Origin: DAIDKA01 sp036267975
GTDB lineage: Bacteria; Pseudomonadota; Gammaproteobacteria; Steroidobacterales; Steroidobacteraceae
Reading direction: 5' to 3'
Assembly (NCBI GenBank): GCA_036267975.1
Contig: DATAVA010000028.1
Coordinates: 1-64,000 of the forward strand
Length of the DNA: 64,000 nucleotides
Shown: piece by piece, positions 50,776-61,828 of the stretch
How the letters are laid out: the number at the start of each line of letters is the position of its first letter
Numbering within the stretch: position 1 is the first letter of the stretch
Made by a program: the position numbers and the translations under genes
The notes under the pieces: model-generated
Database searches by the model: none
What the model was told of the DNA's origin: nothing
What the model saw: the letters and a program-made list of their open reading frames with translations, nothing else

Positions 50776-53367
50776 CTATGCCGCCCGTTCGACCGACGGG
50801 GTGAAAGCCAAGCGGCCGTCACGGACGTTGACCTGGATGGTGTCGCCCGGCGCGAAATCGCCCCGCAGGATGTGCTGCGCCAGCGGATTCTCGATCTGCT
50901 GCTGGATGGCCCGCTTCAACGGCCTGGCGCCGTACACTGGATCGAAACCTGCCTCGCTCATGAGGTCGCGCGCAGCGTCGTCCAGCACGATGTCCAGATT
51001 GCGCTCCTGCAGCCGCTTGCGCAGGTACACCAGCTGGATATCGACGATCTTGCGGATCTGCTCGGTGCTCAGAGGGTGGAACACGACGATGTCATCAATC
51101 CGGTTGATGAACTCAGGCCGGAACGACTGCTGCACGATCTCCATGACCGCACTGCGCATGCGGGAGTAGTTCTTCTCCCCGGCGTACTCCTGGATGACCT
51201 GCGACCCCAGATTCGAGGTCATGATGATCACGGTGTTGCGGAAATCCACGGTGCGACCCTGCCCGTCGGTGAGCCGGCCGTCATCGAGCACCTGCAGCAA
51301 CACATTGAATACGTCCGGGTGGGCCTTCTCGACCTCGTCGAGCAGGATCACGGCGTAGGGACGCCGCCGCACCGCCTCAGTCAGATAGCCGCCCTCCTCA
51401 TAGCCGACATAGCCGGGAGGCGCGCCGATCAGGCGCGCGACCGAGTGCTTTTCCATGAACTCGGACATGTCGATGCGGATCATCGACTCTTCGGTATCAA
51501 ACAGGAAATCAGCGAGTGCCTTGCACAGCTCGGTCTTGCCGACGCCCGTCGGCCCCAGGAACAGGAATGAGCCGTTGGGACGTCGCGGATCCGACAGTCC
51601 CGCGCGCGAGCGACGGATCGCATCCGAGACGATGCGCACCGCGTCGTCCTGGCCGACCACGCGTTGGTCGAGCGCGCTCTCCATGCGCAGCAATTTCTCC
51701 TTTTCGCCTTCGAGCATCTTGCTCACCGGGATACCGGTCCACTTGGAGACGACCTCGGCGATCTCCTCCTCGGTGACTTTATTGCGCACCAGCTGTGTGT
51801 CCTGGTTTTCCGCGGCCACGGCCTGGGCCAGGCGTTTCTCCAGCTCGGGCATGCGTCCATACTGCAGTTCAGCCATCTTGCCCAGGTCACCGGCACGGCG
51901 TGCGCCGTCGAGTTCGAGGCGCAGGCGCTCCATCTCCTCGCGGATGGTCGCGGCCCCCTGCAGCGCCGCTTTTTCAGACTTCCACACCTCTTCCATATCG
52001 GCGTATTCGCGCGACAGGACCTCAACGGTTTCATCGAGGATGCGCAGGCGTTTGCGTGAAGCTTCATCGGTCTCTTTCTTCAGCGCCTCACGCTCGATCT
52101 TCAGCTGGATCAGCCGCCGCTCGAGCCGGTCGAGCACTTCGGGCTTCGAGTCGATTTCCATGCGGATGCGCGCCGCGGCCTCATCGATCAGATCGATGGC
52201 CTTGTCGGGCAGCTGGCGGTCCGCAATATAGCGGTGCGACAAGGTGGCCGCCGCGACGATGGCCGGATCGGTGATGTCGACCCGGTGGTGCACTTCATAG
52301 CGCTGCTGCAGACCGCGCAGGATCGCAATGGTATCTTCGACCGAAGGTTCATTCACCATGACGCGCTGGAAGCGCCGTTCCAGGGCCGCGTCCTTTTCGA
52401 TGTACTTGCGATATTCGTCGAGGGTCGTGGCGCCGATGCAGTGCAGCTCGCCGCGCGCGAGCGCGGGCTTGAGCATGTTGCCAGCGTCCATGGACCCTTC
52501 CGCACGGCCCGCGCCCACCACGGTATGCAATTCGTCGATGAACAGGATGACCTGGCCTTCCTGCTTCGCCAGATCGTTCAATACGCCCTTGAGCCGCTCT
52601 TCGAATTCGCCGCGGAATTTCGCACCTGCAATCAGCGCGCCCATGTCGAGCGCGAGGATGCGCCGGTTGCGCAGGCCCTCGGGAACTTCACCGTTGACGA
52701 TGCGCTGTGCCAGGCCTTCGGCGATGGCGGTCTTGCCCACGCCGGGTTCACCGATCAGCACCGGATTGTTCTTGGTGCGGCGCTGCAGGACCTGGATGGT
52801 GCGGCGGATTTCATCATCGCGACCGATGACCGGATCGAGCTTGCCCGACTCGGCGCGGGCGGTGAGGTCCACGGTGTATTTGGCCAGCGCGCCGCGCTGC
52901 TCCTCGGCATTGGCGTCCTCGACCTTGTCACCGCCGCGCACGTCGGCAATCGCCTTCTCGACGGCGGCGCGGGTCAGGCCCGCATCCTTGAAGATGCGCG
53001 CCAGCTTGCCTTTATCCTCGAATCCGGCGAGGACGAACAGCTCACTGGCGATGAACTGGTCCTGGCGCTGCTGCGCGAGCTTGTCGGTCACATTGAGCAG
53101 GCGTTGCAAGTCATTCGAGATATGCACGTCCCCGGCCGTGCCCTGCACCGTCGGCAGCTGGTCGACGAGGGTGAGCAGGTCGGAACGCAGCTTATTGAGA
53201 TTGGCGCCGGCCTTGAGCACCAGGGGACGCACGGTGCCGCCTTGCTGATCGAGCATCGCCAGCAGTACATGCGCCGGCTCGATCAGCTGCTGGTCACGGC
53301 CCACGGCCAGAGACTGGGCATCCCCCAGCGCCGCCTGAAACTTGCCCGTCAGCTTATCCATCCGCAT
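50776..53367 (-). CDS. clpB: ATP-dependent disaggregase ClpB
   Basis: 863 residues. Double Clp N-domain (about 5-145), NBD1 with Walker A GEPGVGKT (about 206), the ClpB-specific coiled-coil middle domain (about 405-525, with ETVEVLSREYADMEEVWKSEKAAL), NBD2 with Walker A GPTGVGKTE (about 605) and the sensor LNSLG-type 'MTSNLGSQ', and the C-terminal D2-small domain. It pulls proteins from aggregates with DnaK. GAGGGG lies nine bases before the ATG. No convincing sigma-32 promoter was found in the 71 bases upstream. Confidence 0.98.
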   Translation of the reverse strand: MRMDKLTGKFQAALGDAQSLAVGRDQQLIEPAHVLLAMLDQQGGTVRPLVLKAGANLNKLRSDLLTLVDQLPTVQGTAGDVHISNDLQRLLNVTDKLAQQRQDQFIASELFVLAGFEDKGKLARIFKDAGLTRAAVEKAIADVRGGDKVEDANAEEQRGALAKYTVDLTARAESGKLDPVIGRDDEIRRTIQVLQRRTKNNPVLIGEPGVGKTAIAEGLAQRIVNGEVPEGLRNRRILALDMGALIAGAKFRGEFEERLKGVLNDLAKQEGQVILFIDELHTVVGAGRAEGSMDAGNMLKPALARGELHCIGATTLDEYRKYIEKDAALERRFQRVMVNEPSVEDTIAILRGLQQRYEVHHRVDITDPAIVAAATLSHRYIADRQLPDKAIDLIDEAAARIRMEIDSKPEVLDRLERRLIQLKIEREALKKETDEASRKRLRILDETVEVLSREYADMEEVWKSEKAALQGAATIREEMERLRLELDGARRAGDLGKMAELQYGRMPELEKRLAQAVAAENQDTQLVRNKVTEEEIAEVVSKWTGIPVSKMLEGEKEKLLRMESALDQRVVGQDDAVRIVSDAIRRSRAGLSDPRRPNGSFLFLGPTGVGKTELCKALADFLFDTEESMIRIDMSEFMEKHSVARLIGAPPGYVGYEEGGYLTEAVRRRPYAVILLDEVEKAHPDVFNVLLQVLDDGRLTDGQGRTVDFRNTVIIMTSNLGSQVIQEYAGEKNYSRMRSAVMEIVQQSFRPEFINRIDDIVVFHPLSTEQIRKIVDIQLVYLRKRLQERNLDIVLDDAARDLMSEAGFDPVYGARPLKRAIQQQIENPLAQHILRGDFAPGDTIQVNVRDGRLAFTPSVERAA

Positions 53368-53438
53368 GCGCCAACCCCTCGAACCTTCAAGTTAATCTGC
53401 CCCTGTTTGTGGGGATCCTGATGGACCGGTTCAAGCCT

Positions 53439-54245
53439 TCAGGTGAGCCATATCAGGGCGGCCATTCGACCCGTTTGCCCGTCGCGCCGATAGGAAAAGA
53501 AGTTCTCGGCGTCACCGAACGTACACCACCGCCCACCATGAATGGCCGTCACGCCGCAGGCCGCCAGGCGCAGGCGTGCGAGGGCGACCAGGTCGCACTG
53601 CCAGCGCCCGCGGGCGTTGGCGGTGAAGGCTGCCTGCACCTCGGCCGCGCGAGCGGCCCCCGCGGTACTGACGAAGGTGTCACGAACCTCGGACCCGACC
53701 TCGAAGTTCGCCGCGCCGATTCCGGGTCCGACCCAGGCCAGCAGCTCCCCCGGGGGCACCCGCAGGGCGGCAACGGTGCGCTCGAGCACCCCCGCTGCCA
53801 GGCCGCGCCACCCGGCGTGCGCCGCGCCGACCGCCGATCCGTCGCGGGCCGCGAACAGCACCGGCAGACAGTCCGCCACCTGAATGACGCAAACTCGGCC
53901 GGCCGCGGCGGTGACCGCCGCGTCAGCGGCGAGGTCGGGCGGCGGCTGGGCACCGAGCCGGATTACCTGATTGCCATGGACCTGCATGAGCCAGGCCGGG
54001 TCGGTCGGCAGATTGAGCGTGGCCGCAACGCGGCGGCGGTTTTCCGCGACGGCCTGGGGGGCGTCGGCCACGTGCGCGCCGACGTTCAGCGACGCATACG
54101 GGCCGACGCTGACCCCGCCGCGACGCAGGGTGAATACCGCTCGCACGCGGTGCGGGGCCGGCCAGTCCGGCCCCAGCCAGGAAGGCGCGGCGCAGGCCGG
54201 GCTAGCGCCGGACCCTGGCATGGGATGTCGCGTTGGCGTCGGCAT
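53439..54245 (-). CDS. pgeF: peptidoglycan editing factor PgeF / YfiH-type multicopper oxidoreductase
   Basis: 268 residues (an ATG at 54221 would trim eight residues and reduce the overlap). Cu-oxidase_4 family with LMQVHGNQVIRL, VIQVADCLPVLFA and VGAAHAGWRGLAAGVLERTV, giving the His, Cys, His metal site; ends in GRMAALIWL. Family members remove mis-inserted amino acids in muropeptides or act as purine nucleoside phosphorylases/deaminases. It overlaps rluD by 44 bases and precedes clpB, the common rluD-pgeF-clpB order. Confidence 0.92.
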   Translation of the reverse strand: MPTPTRHPMPGSGASPACAAPSWLGPDWPAPHRVRAVFTLRRGGVSVGPYASLNVGAHVADAPQAVAENRRRVAATLNLPTDPAWLMQVHGNQVIRLGAQPPPDLAADAAVTAAAGRVCVIQVADCLPVLFAARDGSAVGAAHAGWRGLAAGVLERTVAALRVPPGELLAWVGPGIGAANFEVGSEVRDTFVSTAGAARAAEVQAAFTANARGRWQCDLVALARLRLAACGVTAIHGGRWCTFGDAENFFSYRRDGQTGRMAALIWLT

Positions 54246-55200
54246 GCGCGCGCTGGTCCGCCGCCAGCGCCGCGACCAGCTCCTGCATGTCAGGGGGGAT
54301 GGGCGCGTCCCACGACAGCGTCGCCCCCGTGAGGGGGTGTGACAGGCTCAGCTGTGCGGCATGCAGGGCCTGGCGGCGGAAACCGTCGAGAGTCGCGCGC
54401 AGTGCATCCGAGGCACCGGCCGGGTAGCGGCGCCGGGCGCCATAGACCGGGTCGCCGACCACCGGGTGACCGATATGCGCCAGATGCACGCGGATCTGAT
54501 GGGTACGGCCCGTTTCCAGCTGCGCCAGCACCTGGGTGTGCGCGCGGAAACGCTCGATGATGCGAAAATGCGTCACCGCCGCGCGCCCATCCGCGCGCAC
54601 CGCCATTTTGGTTCGCGCGGAGCGGTGCCGGCCGATTGGCTCATCAACGGTGCGGCCCCCGGTCAGGACACCCAGACACACCGCTACGTAGCGGCGCTGG
54701 ATTTCGTGGGCCGCCAGCGCCTCGACCAAGGTGCGGTGGGATTCGACCGTGCGCGCCACGACCATCAGGCCGCTCGTGTCCTTGTCCAGTCGATGGATCA
54801 ATCCGGCCCGGGGCACCAGGGCCAGCCGCGGATCCAGGCCCAGCAAGGCATTCTGCAAGGTGTGCCCGGGATTGCCGGCGCCGGGGTGCACGACGAGGCC
54901 AGCCGGCTTGTTGATGATGCGCAGCGCCTCATCCTCGTACACGACCTGCACCGGCAGGGACTCGGCCGCCACCGCGGTTTCGGCCTCGATCTGCGCCTCG
55001 ATGCGCACCTGCTCGCCGCCCAGCACCTTGTCCTTGGAGCGTGGCAGACCGCCATTGACGGTGACGGCGCCCGTCTCGATCCACCCCTGCAGCCGCTGGC
55101 GCGAGTACTGGGGAAACAGGCGCGCGAGGGCCTGGTCCAGGCGCAGCCCCGCCAACTCCTCGGAAATATCGATCTGGTGGCTACGGAACTCGACGGTCAA
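54202..55200 (-). CDS. rluD: 23S rRNA pseudouridine synthase RluD
   Basis: 332 residues. N-terminal S4 RNA-binding domain (GLRLDQALARLFPQYSRQRLQGWIETGAVTVNG, about 18-52), then the RluA-type core with the catalytic motif IHRLDKDTSGLMVVARTVE (Asp within HRLDKDTSG, about 140). 'LLETGRTHQIRVHLAHIGHPVVGDPVYG' follows. Makes pseudouridines in 23S helix 69. It is divergent from bamD with 87 bases between the starts. Confidence 0.96.
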   Translation of the reverse strand: MTVEFRSHQIDISEELAGLRLDQALARLFPQYSRQRLQGWIETGAVTVNGGLPRSKDKVLGGEQVRIEAQIEAETAVAAESLPVQVVYEDEALRIINKPAGLVVHPGAGNPGHTLQNALLGLDPRLALVPRAGLIHRLDKDTSGLMVVARTVESHRTLVEALAAHEIQRRYVAVCLGVLTGGRTVDEPIGRHRSARTKMAVRADGRAAVTHFRIIERFRAHTQVLAQLETGRTHQIRVHLAHIGHPVVGDPVYGARRRYPAGASDALRATLDGFRRQALHAAQLSLSHPLTGATLSWDAPIPPDMQELVAALAADQRAHADANATSHARVRR

Positions 55201-55287
55201 GCAACAGTCCTAGTGCTCATCGTGAATTGGCTATACTGCCGCCCTGCGGCCAGCCAGCCAGGCAAAACTAAAGGGGCCTTTTACAAC

Positions 55288-56103
55288 ATGTCTGCCAATG
55301 GCCTTGTCCGGGGTCCGGCCCGTGGCCTCATCCTCGCATTGTGCATCACTTCGGTCATCCTCACGGGATGTGAGTCCAGTCGCGAGCGCAAGTTGCTGAA
55401 TTCCAATCCGGCCGCCATCTACAAGGTGGCGCATACGCGAATGGAAAGTGGTGATTACAAATCCGCCATCAAGCTGATGGAGGCGCTGACGGCCCGCTTC
55501 CCGTTCACCGAGCAGGCGCGCCAGTCGCATCTGGACCTGATCTACTGCTACTACAAGGATAATGAAGAGGAGTCGGCCACCGATGCCGCCGATACCTTCA
55601 TCCGCGAGAATCCGATCAACGCGCGCGTCGACTACGCCTACTACGTCAAAGGATTGGTCGATTTCGAGCGTACGCCGAACCTGCTGGAGCGCGGGTTCCA
55701 CGCGGATCTGACCAAGCGCCCGCCGTCCACGGCACGCAAATCCTTCGACTCGTTCCGTCACATCGTGCAGCAGTATCCGAAGAGCCCGTATGCCCACGAC
55801 GCGCTCCAGCGCATGATTTATCTGCGCGATCGCCTGGCGGATTACGACGTGCACGTGGCGGATTACTACATGCGCCGCGGCGCCTACGTCGGGGCTTCGC
55901 AGCGGGCGGCGGCAACCATTCAGGAGTTCGACGGGGCACCGGCGACCCAGGATGCCCTGAAGATCCTGATTGCGGCGAATGAGCGTCTCGGCATGACCGA
56001 CAAGGCCGACACGGCGCGCAAGGTCTATAACGAAAACTTCAGCGGCAAGACGCCGAACCTCAACGCGGAAAAGGACCGCCACTGGTGGCAGTTCTGGAAG
56101 TGA
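55288..56103 (+). CDS. bamD: outer-membrane assembly lipoprotein BamD
   Basis: 271 residues from the ATG at 55288; the frame is open far upstream only as a shadow of rluD. Lipoprotein signal with lipobox LTGCESS (Cys28). Five TPR-like repeats follow: YKVAHTRMESGDYKSAIKLMEALTARFPF, DLIYCYYKDNEEESATDAADTFIRENP, VKGLVDFERT and others. Essential partner of BamA in inserting outer-membrane proteins. A candidate -10 TATACT lies at 55232-55237. Convergent with nadE, one base between stops. Confidence 0.95.
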   Translation: MSANGLVRGPARGLILALCITSVILTGCESSRERKLLNSNPAAIYKVAHTRMESGDYKSAIKLMEALTARFPFTEQARQSHLDLIYCYYKDNEEESATDAADTFIRENPINARVDYAYYVKGLVDFERTPNLLERGFHADLTKRPPSTARKSFDSFRHIVQQYPKSPYAHDALQRMIYLRDRLADYDVHVADYYMRRGAYVGASQRAAATIQEFDGAPATQDALKILIAANERLGMTDKADTARKVYNENFSGKTPNLNAEKDRHWWQFWK

Positions 56104-56104
56104 G

Positions 56105-57736
56105 TCAGCGCCGGTAGCCGTTCGTGATCGGATAGCGCCAGTCGCGGCCAAAGGCGCGGCGGCTGACCCGTACACCGGGCGGTGCCTGGCGGCGCTTGTA
56201 TTCGTTGCGTTTGACCAGGTCCAGCACCCGCCCGATCGTCGCCCGGTCGAAACCGCGCGCCTGGATCTGATCCACCGACAGGTCCTCCTCGATGAAGGCC
56301 TCGAGGATGGCGTCCAGCACTTCGTATGGTGGCAGCGAATCCGAGTCCTTCTGATCGGGGCGCAATTCGGCTGAGGGTGGCCGGTCGATCACGCGCTGCG
56401 GGATGACCTCACCGTTGCGATTGCAGTACGCCGCGAGGCGGTACACGAGCATCTTGCTGCAGTCCTTGATGGGCGCAAAGCCGCCTGCCATATCGCCGTA
56501 CAAGGTCGCATAGCCGACGGCCATTTCGCTTTTGTTGCCCGTGGTCAGCAGCATGCGGCCCGTCTTGTTCGAGATGCCCATGAGCAGCAGCATCCGGCAG
56601 CGCGACTGGATGTTCTCTTCGGTGGTATCGGGCTGCCGGCCCGCGAACTCGCCGCCGAGGGCCGCGAGTGTCGCCTCAAACATGCCTTCGATCGGAATCA
56701 CGCTGTAATGCACGCCCATGCCCCGTGCCTGCGCCTGGGCATCATCGAGACTCATTTGCGCCGTGTAACGCGAAGGCATCATGACCGCATGAATGCGCTG
56801 CGGGCCGAGGGCGTCGGCGGCAATGGCCAGCGTCAGTGCCGAATCCACGCCGCCCGACAGGCCCATGACGACGCCGGGGAAACCGTGCTTGGTGACGTAG
56901 TCGCGCACCCCCAGCACCAGCGCGTGATACACGGTGGCGACATCCGAGAGTTCCGGCGCGACGCTGGCCGGCACTGGGACCACGCGCCCGCCGGCACGCA
57001 CGAACTCGACTAGGTACGTGCCGGCCGTGAAGCCCGCCGCGCGCATGACGACCGTGCCGTTGGCGTCCATGACAAATGAATTGCCGTCGAACACCAGCTC
57101 ATCCTGACCGCCGACCATGTTCACGTAGGCCACCGGCAGCTTCACCTCCGCGATGCGCTCGCGGGTGACGCGCTCGCGCTCGCTTTGCTTATGCACTTCG
57201 AACGGCGAGGCATTGACGATGATGAGTAGCTCGGCGCCGGCACCGCGTGCCTGGCGCGCGGCGTCGCACTCCCAGATGTCTTCGCACACCAGCAGGCCGA
57301 TGCGAAAGCCACGATGCTCGAACACCGTCGCATCGCTCCCCGCCCGAAAGTAGCGCTTCTCGTCGAAGACCTTGTAGTTCGGCAGTTCGCGCTTGCGATG
57401 ATTCGCAACGAGCGCGCCATCACACAGCAGCGCGGCTGAATTGAAAATGTCGTGGCCGACGTATTCCGGGTAACCCACGATCACGCCCGGGCCGCGAACG
57501 GTATCGCGCACCGTGGCGAGCGCCCGCTCGATTGCCTGACGGAAACCGCCATGAAACAGCAGATCCTCGGGCGGATAGCCCGACAGGGCCAGCTCCGGAA
57601 ACACCAGCAGGTCCGGTTTCATATCGGCGTTGGCGCGGTCGACCGCGTCGATGACGCGCACCGCATTGCCCTGGGCGTCGCCGACCAGGAAGTTCAGCTG
57701 CGCCAGTCCGATACGCAGCCGTTCATCAGTGCTCAT
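56105..57736 (-). CDS. nadE: glutamine-dependent NAD+ synthetase
   Basis: 543 residues from the ATG at 57736 (STDERLRIGLAQLNFLVGD). N-terminal nitrilase-type glutaminase with the Glu-Lys-Cys triad in VFPELALSGYPPEDL, NHRKRELPNYKVFDEKRYF and IGLLVCEDIWE. C-terminal NAD synthase with the P-loop GLSGGVDSALTLAIA (about 292) and the 'GNKSEMAVGYATLYGDMAGGFAPIKDC' substrate segment. Converts deamido-NAD to NAD+. It lies seven bases after sucD on the same strand. Confidence 0.96.
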   Translation of the reverse strand: MSTDERLRIGLAQLNFLVGDAQGNAVRVIDAVDRANADMKPDLLVFPELALSGYPPEDLLFHGGFRQAIERALATVRDTVRGPGVIVGYPEYVGHDIFNSAALLCDGALVANHRKRELPNYKVFDEKRYFRAGSDATVFEHRGFRIGLLVCEDIWECDAARQARGAGAELLIIVNASPFEVHKQSERERVTRERIAEVKLPVAYVNMVGGQDELVFDGNSFVMDANGTVVMRAAGFTAGTYLVEFVRAGGRVVPVPASVAPELSDVATVYHALVLGVRDYVTKHGFPGVVMGLSGGVDSALTLAIAADALGPQRIHAVMMPSRYTAQMSLDDAQAQARGMGVHYSVIPIEGMFEATLAALGGEFAGRQPDTTEENIQSRCRMLLLMGISNKTGRMLLTTGNKSEMAVGYATLYGDMAGGFAPIKDCSKMLVYRLAAYCNRNGEVIPQRVIDRPPSAELRPDQKDSDSLPPYEVLDAILEAFIEEDLSVDQIQARGFDRATIGRVLDLVKRNEYKRRQAPPGVRVSRRAFGRDWRYPITNGYRR

Positions 57737-57743
57737 GACACGC

Positions 57744-58868
57744 TTACCGACCGCGGCGGCCACCCTTGCGGGCAGTCTTGCGGGATGCCTTGGATTTGGA
57801 TTTGGCGGCACGCTGCGCCGGCTTCGTCCTGGACTTTCTGGCTGTCTTGGCTTTGGGTGCCCGGCGCTTGACCGACTTGCGTTTGGTCGCGTGTGGCCGC
57901 GTGGGCGCAGACTGCGCAGCCTTGGCGGCGTTGAGGCGTTCGGTGCCGCGCGCCAGCACCGGCGGCAGTCCGCCGGTCGGCTTGCGGCGCCGCGGACGGG
58001 TCTTGAGCAGTTCGGCCATGGCCGATCCGAGTTGCGCCGGTGATTTCACGGTGCGCACGCCAGCCGCCTCCAGGGCCGCGAACTTGTCGGCCGCAGTGCC
58101 TTTGCCACCCGCGACGATTGCGCCGGCATGCCCCATGCGCTTGCCCGGCGGGGCCGTGACACCCGCGATGTAGGCCACGACGGGTTTGGTCACGAAGCGC
58201 CGGATGAACGCCGCACCGGCCTCCTCGTCGCTGCCACCGATCTCACCGACCATGATGATGCCCTCGGTGCGCGGGTCGCGTTCGAACAGCTCCAGCACAT
58301 CGACGAAATTCATGCCGCGCACCGGGTCGCCACCGATACCGACGCAGGTGCTCTGGCCGAGTCCTTCGCGAGTGGTCTGAAAGACGGCCTCATAGGTCAG
58401 CGTACCCGAGCGCGACACGATGCCAACCGCGCCTTTTTGATGGATGAAACCCGGCATGATGCCGATCTTGCACTCATCGGGGGTGATGACACCGGGACAG
58501 TTCGGACCGACCAGCCGCGTCAGGGTGCCGGCAAGACCGGCCTTCACGCGCACCATGTCGTTCACGGGAATGCCCTCGGTGATGCAGACTACCAGCTCGA
58601 TGCCCGCATCCGCGGCCTCGAGAATGGCATCGGCCGCGAACGGCGCCGGCACATAAATCATGCTCACGGTGGCGGCCGTGGCGCGCACGGCCTCCTCCAC
58701 CGTGTTGAACACGGGCTGACCCAGATGCGTCGTGCCGCCGCGTCCCGGCGTGGTGCCGCCGACCAGCTTCGTGCCGTAGGCGAGGCATTGTTCGGAATGG
58801 AATGTGCCCTGCTTGCCGGTGAAGCCCTGACAGATCACGCGGGTGTTCTTGTCGATAAGAATGCTCAT
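57744..58868 (-). CDS. sucD: succinyl-CoA synthetase alpha subunit with histone-H1-like C-terminal tail
   Basis: 374 residues from the ATG at 58868. Residues 1-289 are a complete SucD: CoA-binding 'QGFTGKQGTFHSEQ', the GPNCPGVITP loop and phosphohistidine His247 in RMGHAGAI. The usual protein ends at about 289. Here 85 more residues follow, very rich in Lys, Arg, Ala and Ser (such as KRKSVKRRAPKAKTARKSR and SKASRKTARKGGRRGR). The tail is in frame with no stop at the normal end. The core makes succinate plus ATP/GTP from succinyl-CoA in the TCA cycle. Seven bases after sucC. Confidence 0.95.
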   Translation of the reverse strand: MSILIDKNTRVICQGFTGKQGTFHSEQCLAYGTKLVGGTTPGRGGTTHLGQPVFNTVEEAVRATAATVSMIYVPAPFAADAILEAADAGIELVVCITEGIPVNDMVRVKAGLAGTLTRLVGPNCPGVITPDECKIGIMPGFIHQKGAVGIVSRSGTLTYEAVFQTTREGLGQSTCVGIGGDPVRGMNFVDVLELFERDPRTEGIIMVGEIGGSDEEAGAAFIRRFVTKPVVAYIAGVTAPPGKRMGHAGAIVAGGKGTAADKFAALEAAGVRTVKSPAQLGSAMAELLKTRPRRRKPTGGLPPVLARGTERLNAAKAAQSAPTRPHATKRKSVKRRAPKAKTARKSRTKPAQRAAKSKSKASRKTARKGGRRGR

Positions 58869-58875
58869 CAGATAT

Positions 58876-60042
<1,167 letters not shown>

Positions 60043-60112
60043 GCTGGAGGCTGACCTCTAAGGGATGGGGAATCTTGTTATTGTGCCAAAGATGCTAAAG
60101 TCGCGCCCGCGC

Positions 60113-61822
60113 ATGATTCCGGATGCCATCCCGAACCCGACGCCGGTGCCCAGTGATCTGGCGTGGCGCGTCATCGGTCTGACCAACCTTTATCGGCTGC
60201 TCCTGCCCCCGGTTTTGCTGATTCTCCAGGGACTTGCCAGTCCTGGCATCCTCGCGCCCGCTCCCGAACCGCGGTTATTCCAGGTGGTCTGCTATGGCTA
60301 CCTGGTGGCCGGACTGTTGCTGATCCTGGCGCGCCGGATCCCGCGCCCGCGGCTGCGCATCCTCGCGCTCGTGAACGCCACCGTCGATACCGTGGCGATC
60401 TCATTCATTCTGTACACCTGCGGCGGTGTCGGCAGTGGCTTGGGCATATTGCTGGTGCTGCCGGTGGGTGCGATGGCGCTGCTCGGACGCACCAAGGATG
60501 CCTTTCTGGTGCCCGCCATCGCCACGCTCGGGTTACTGGCGCAACAGATCGCGGCCAACCTGGTCGGCTTCGCGCCACCCACCGATTTCACGACCGCCGG
60601 CATGCTCGGTGTGGTGCTGTTCGTCATCGGACTGTCCGTGTGGCCGATCGCCGACCGCCTGCGCGAGAGCGAAGCGCTCGTCCGGCGCCAGGAAGTCGAC
60701 CTCGCGAACCTCGAGCAGTTGTCCCATTACATCGTCCAGCACCTGCGCGAGAGCATCCTGGTGGTGGATACCGGGGACCAGATCCGCCTGATCAACGAAT
60801 CTGCGGCGAGCCTGCTCAACGCGGCGCAGGCCTTTCCAGGCGCGCTGCTGGGGGAAGCTTCTCCGCGCCTGCTCTACCTTCTGGAAACCTGGCGCCAGCG
60901 CACCAATGGGGTGAATGCCGGCGCCGAAACCCTCGTCAGCGCCGATGGCGCGCGGATGCTGCGGCCCCACTTCGCGGCGCTGGGCAATGCCGAGCCCGCC
61001 GCCGTGCTGGTGTTCCTCGAGGACATGAGTCTGATCGCCGAGAAGGCGCAACAGCTGAAGCTTGCCGCCCTCGGCCGCCTCAGCGCGAGCATCGCCCATG
61101 AGATCCGCAACCCGGTCGGCGCCATGAGCCATGCGGGTCAGTTATTGAGCGAGTCCCCCCAGCTGACGCCGGAGGATCACCGGCTTACCGACATCATTAC
61201 CAAGAACGCGGAACGCGTCAGCGGCATCATCAACAATGTCCTGCAGCTGTCACGGCGCGAAGCAACTCAGGTGGAGAGCTTCGAGCTGGCGAGCTGGATC
61301 GAGGATTTCCGCAACGAGTTCTGCGAAACGATGCAGTGGCGTCCGGATCAACTGGTCAGTATCAACGTCGGAACCAGCGCCTCGCTCTCGGGGTCCTATC
61401 CCGCACTGGCGCTGCGCGAGAACCGTGACGGCCACGGCCAGCCGTCACCGTCGGGGCTGGAGGTCACCGCCGACCCGACCCAGTTGCGCCAGGTGGTCTG
61501 GAACCTGTGTGACAACGCCATCAAGTATGGTCTGCGCAATCGCGTTACAGATGTCATTGAGATCCGCTACGGTCGACTCAAACCCGCGGCGCGGCCCTTC
61601 CTGGAGGTAGCCGATCGCGGCGCGGGCGTGCGCACCGAGGATGCGGAACGCATTTTCGAACCCTTTTTCAGTGGTGAACATCAAGGCTCGGGGCTCGGTC
61701 TGTTCCTGGCGCGGGAGTTGGCGCAGACCAGTGGCGCAACCTTGTTGTATGAACCGCGGCCCGGCGGTGGCAGTATTTTCCGCCTGGTGTTCGCTGATCC
61801 GCGCCGCTGGGCGGTACGATAG
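60113..61822 (+). CDS. pilS: PilS-type sensor histidine kinase (type IV pilus regulation)
   Basis: 569 residues from the ATG at 60113; earlier in-frame ATGs at 60065 and 60092 are possible, but a promoter-like TTGTTA/TAAAGT pair at about 60075-60100 overlaps them. Six membrane helices (about 20-170), a PAS-like segment (about 190-300), HisKA with the phosphorylated His in LGRLSASIAHEIRNPVGAMSHAG, and HATPase with WNLCDNAIKYG, ADRGAGV and GSGLGLFLARELAQ. Partner of PilR, six bases downstream. Known role of the family: control of pilA transcription through sigma-54. Confidence 0.9.
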   Translation: MIPDAIPNPTPVPSDLAWRVIGLTNLYRLLLPPVLLILQGLASPGILAPAPEPRLFQVVCYGYLVAGLLLILARRIPRPRLRILALVNATVDTVAISFILYTCGGVGSGLGILLVLPVGAMALLGRTKDAFLVPAIATLGLLAQQIAANLVGFAPPTDFTTAGMLGVVLFVIGLSVWPIADRLRESEALVRRQEVDLANLEQLSHYIVQHLRESILVVDTGDQIRLINESAASLLNAAQAFPGALLGEASPRLLYLLETWRQRTNGVNAGAETLVSADGARMLRPHFAALGNAEPAAVLVFLEDMSLIAEKAQQLKLAALGRLSASIAHEIRNPVGAMSHAGQLLSESPQLTPEDHRLTDIITKNAERVSGIINNVLQLSRREATQVESFELASWIEDFRNEFCETMQWRPDQLVSINVGTSASLSGSYPALALRENRDGHGQPSPSGLEVTADPTQLRQVVWNLCDNAIKYGLRNRVTDVIEIRYGRLKPAARPFLEVADRGAGVRTEDAERIFEPFFSGEHQGSGLGLFLARELAQTSGATLLYEPRPGGGSIFRLVFADPRRWAVR

Positions 61823-61828
61823 GAAAAT

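Noticed and set aside
53368..53438. Heat-shock (sigma-32) promoter upstream of clpB
   Set aside because: A CTTGAA occurs, but no CCCCAT-type -10 follows at the right distance before the ATG.
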